A stretch of DNA of 19,613 nucleotides from Candidatus Woesearchaeota archaeon (GTDB taxonomy: Archaea > Nanoarchaeota > Nanoarchaeia > UBA10117 > ARS21). Location: positions 13,017 to 32,629 of the forward strand of contig NZAU01000141.1 of the NCBI GenBank assembly GCA_002686215.1. The letters run 5' to 3'. Position 1 is the stretch's first letter; each line of letters begins with the position of its first letter. This document shows positions 19,441-19,613 of the stretch, piece by piece. The translations under genes and the position numbers were made by a program. Below the pieces are notes generated by a model, which was given only the letters and a program-made list of their open reading frames with translations, was not told the DNA's origin and did not search any database.

Positions 19441-19613
19441 TTAAAACTTTCCGAGGAATTGTGCAATCCTACCCACAAAGGGCAAGAGCATTAATGCCAT
19501 CAAGAGATTCATTCCCGTGTGAGCCATTGCTATTCGCAATGTATCTCCTTTAGGCCATCCATCTGAAACAAAGAATCCAGCCAGCCAGATGGTACCGGTG
19601 GTTCCTATATTAG
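19441..19613 (-). CDS. Na+/phosphate cotransporter family protein (C-terminal part, runs off the right edge)
   Basis: An open frame enters from the right edge and ends with TAA at 19441, giving the last 56 residues. It reads NIGTTGTIWLAGFFV near its beginning, then LRIAMAHTGMNLLMALMLLP and ends RIAQFLGKF. NIGTT-T--LA followed by R-A-AH---N and a hydrophobic helix is the repeat signature of the Na/Pi cotransporter II family (NptA/YjbB type), which brings inorganic phosphate into the cell with sodium ions. Two hydrophobic segments are visible. A strong terminator follows. Only the C-terminal part is in the window, so completeness cannot be judged. Confidence 0.75.
   Translation of the reverse strand, partial: NIGTTGTIWLAGFFVSDGWPKGDTLRIAMAHTGMNLLMALMLLPFVGRIAQFLGKF

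Noticed and set aside
1..19613. tRNA genes, CRISPR arrays, insertion sequences and integrase attachment sites
   Set aside because: I looked for cloverleaf-type repeats, spaced direct repeats and transposase or integrase motifs and found none that hold up.

Overview
This window is part of the genome of a tailed double-stranded DNA phage, most likely a T4-like (myovirus) phage of a marine Gram-negative bacterium. The evidence is a T4-type RNase H/FEN-1 nuclease, a PhoH ATPase, a glutaredoxin, a ribonucleotide reductase, T4-style late promoter boxes (TATAAATA) and many small proteins I recognise as typical of marine T4-like phages (cyanophages and relatives). An overlapping i-spanin/o-spanin pair, whose o-spanin is a lipoprotein, implies a host with an outer membrane. 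The sequence is AT-rich. Every supported gene lies on the minus strand, so the window is transcribed from right to left, and coding is very dense: about twelve gene junctions overlap as TAATG, ATGA or TGATG.

Reading in the direction of transcription: (a) The right edge (19613-19441) holds the C-terminal end of a Na+/phosphate cotransporter family protein, then a terminator that is fused to a promoter, a small hypothetical gene, a UUCG-loop terminator and a T4-type late promoter. (b) Next is a 448-residue unknown protein (19011-17665). (c) From 17623 to 9911 runs one long set of touching genes: a nucleotidyltransferase-fold ligase, a basic protein, an NMNAT-like nucleotidyltransferase, several small basic proteins that look like internal head proteins, a coiled-coil membrane protein, the spanin pair and a Cys-rich protein. 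Several of these proteins share an N-terminus resembling the T4 capsid targeting sequence. (d) A coenzyme B12-dependent ribonucleotide reductase (9801-7585) has its own promoter and a perfect palindrome, and is followed by a 59-residue zinc-ribbon gene. (e) A nucleic-acid group follows: a GIY-YIG-like protein, a thermonuclease, RNase H and a DUF6433-like protein. (f) A cluster of small accessory genes (4843-963) includes a metalloprotease-like protein, an FmdB-like small protein, PhoH, glutaredoxin, a HAD phosphatase and an EF-hand membrane protein. (g) At the left edge are a glycosyltransferase and the start of a sulfotransferase-like gene.

Regulation can be read directly. Six sigma70-like promoters (TTTACA or TTTACT, a 16-17 base spacer, and TAGAAT, TAAGAT or TATAAT) mark the starts of transcription blocks. 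Four of them have an extended -10 (TGG before the hexamer), and two have the -35 box inside a GC-rich hairpin. Two TATAAATA boxes, each about 26 bases before a start codon, look like late promoters. Nucleotide supply (RNR, glutaredoxin, HAD phosphatase), phosphate uptake (Na/Pi transporter) and DNA processing (RNase H, thermonuclease) fit phage DNA synthesis in a nutrient-poor host. The host itself cannot be named from this window.
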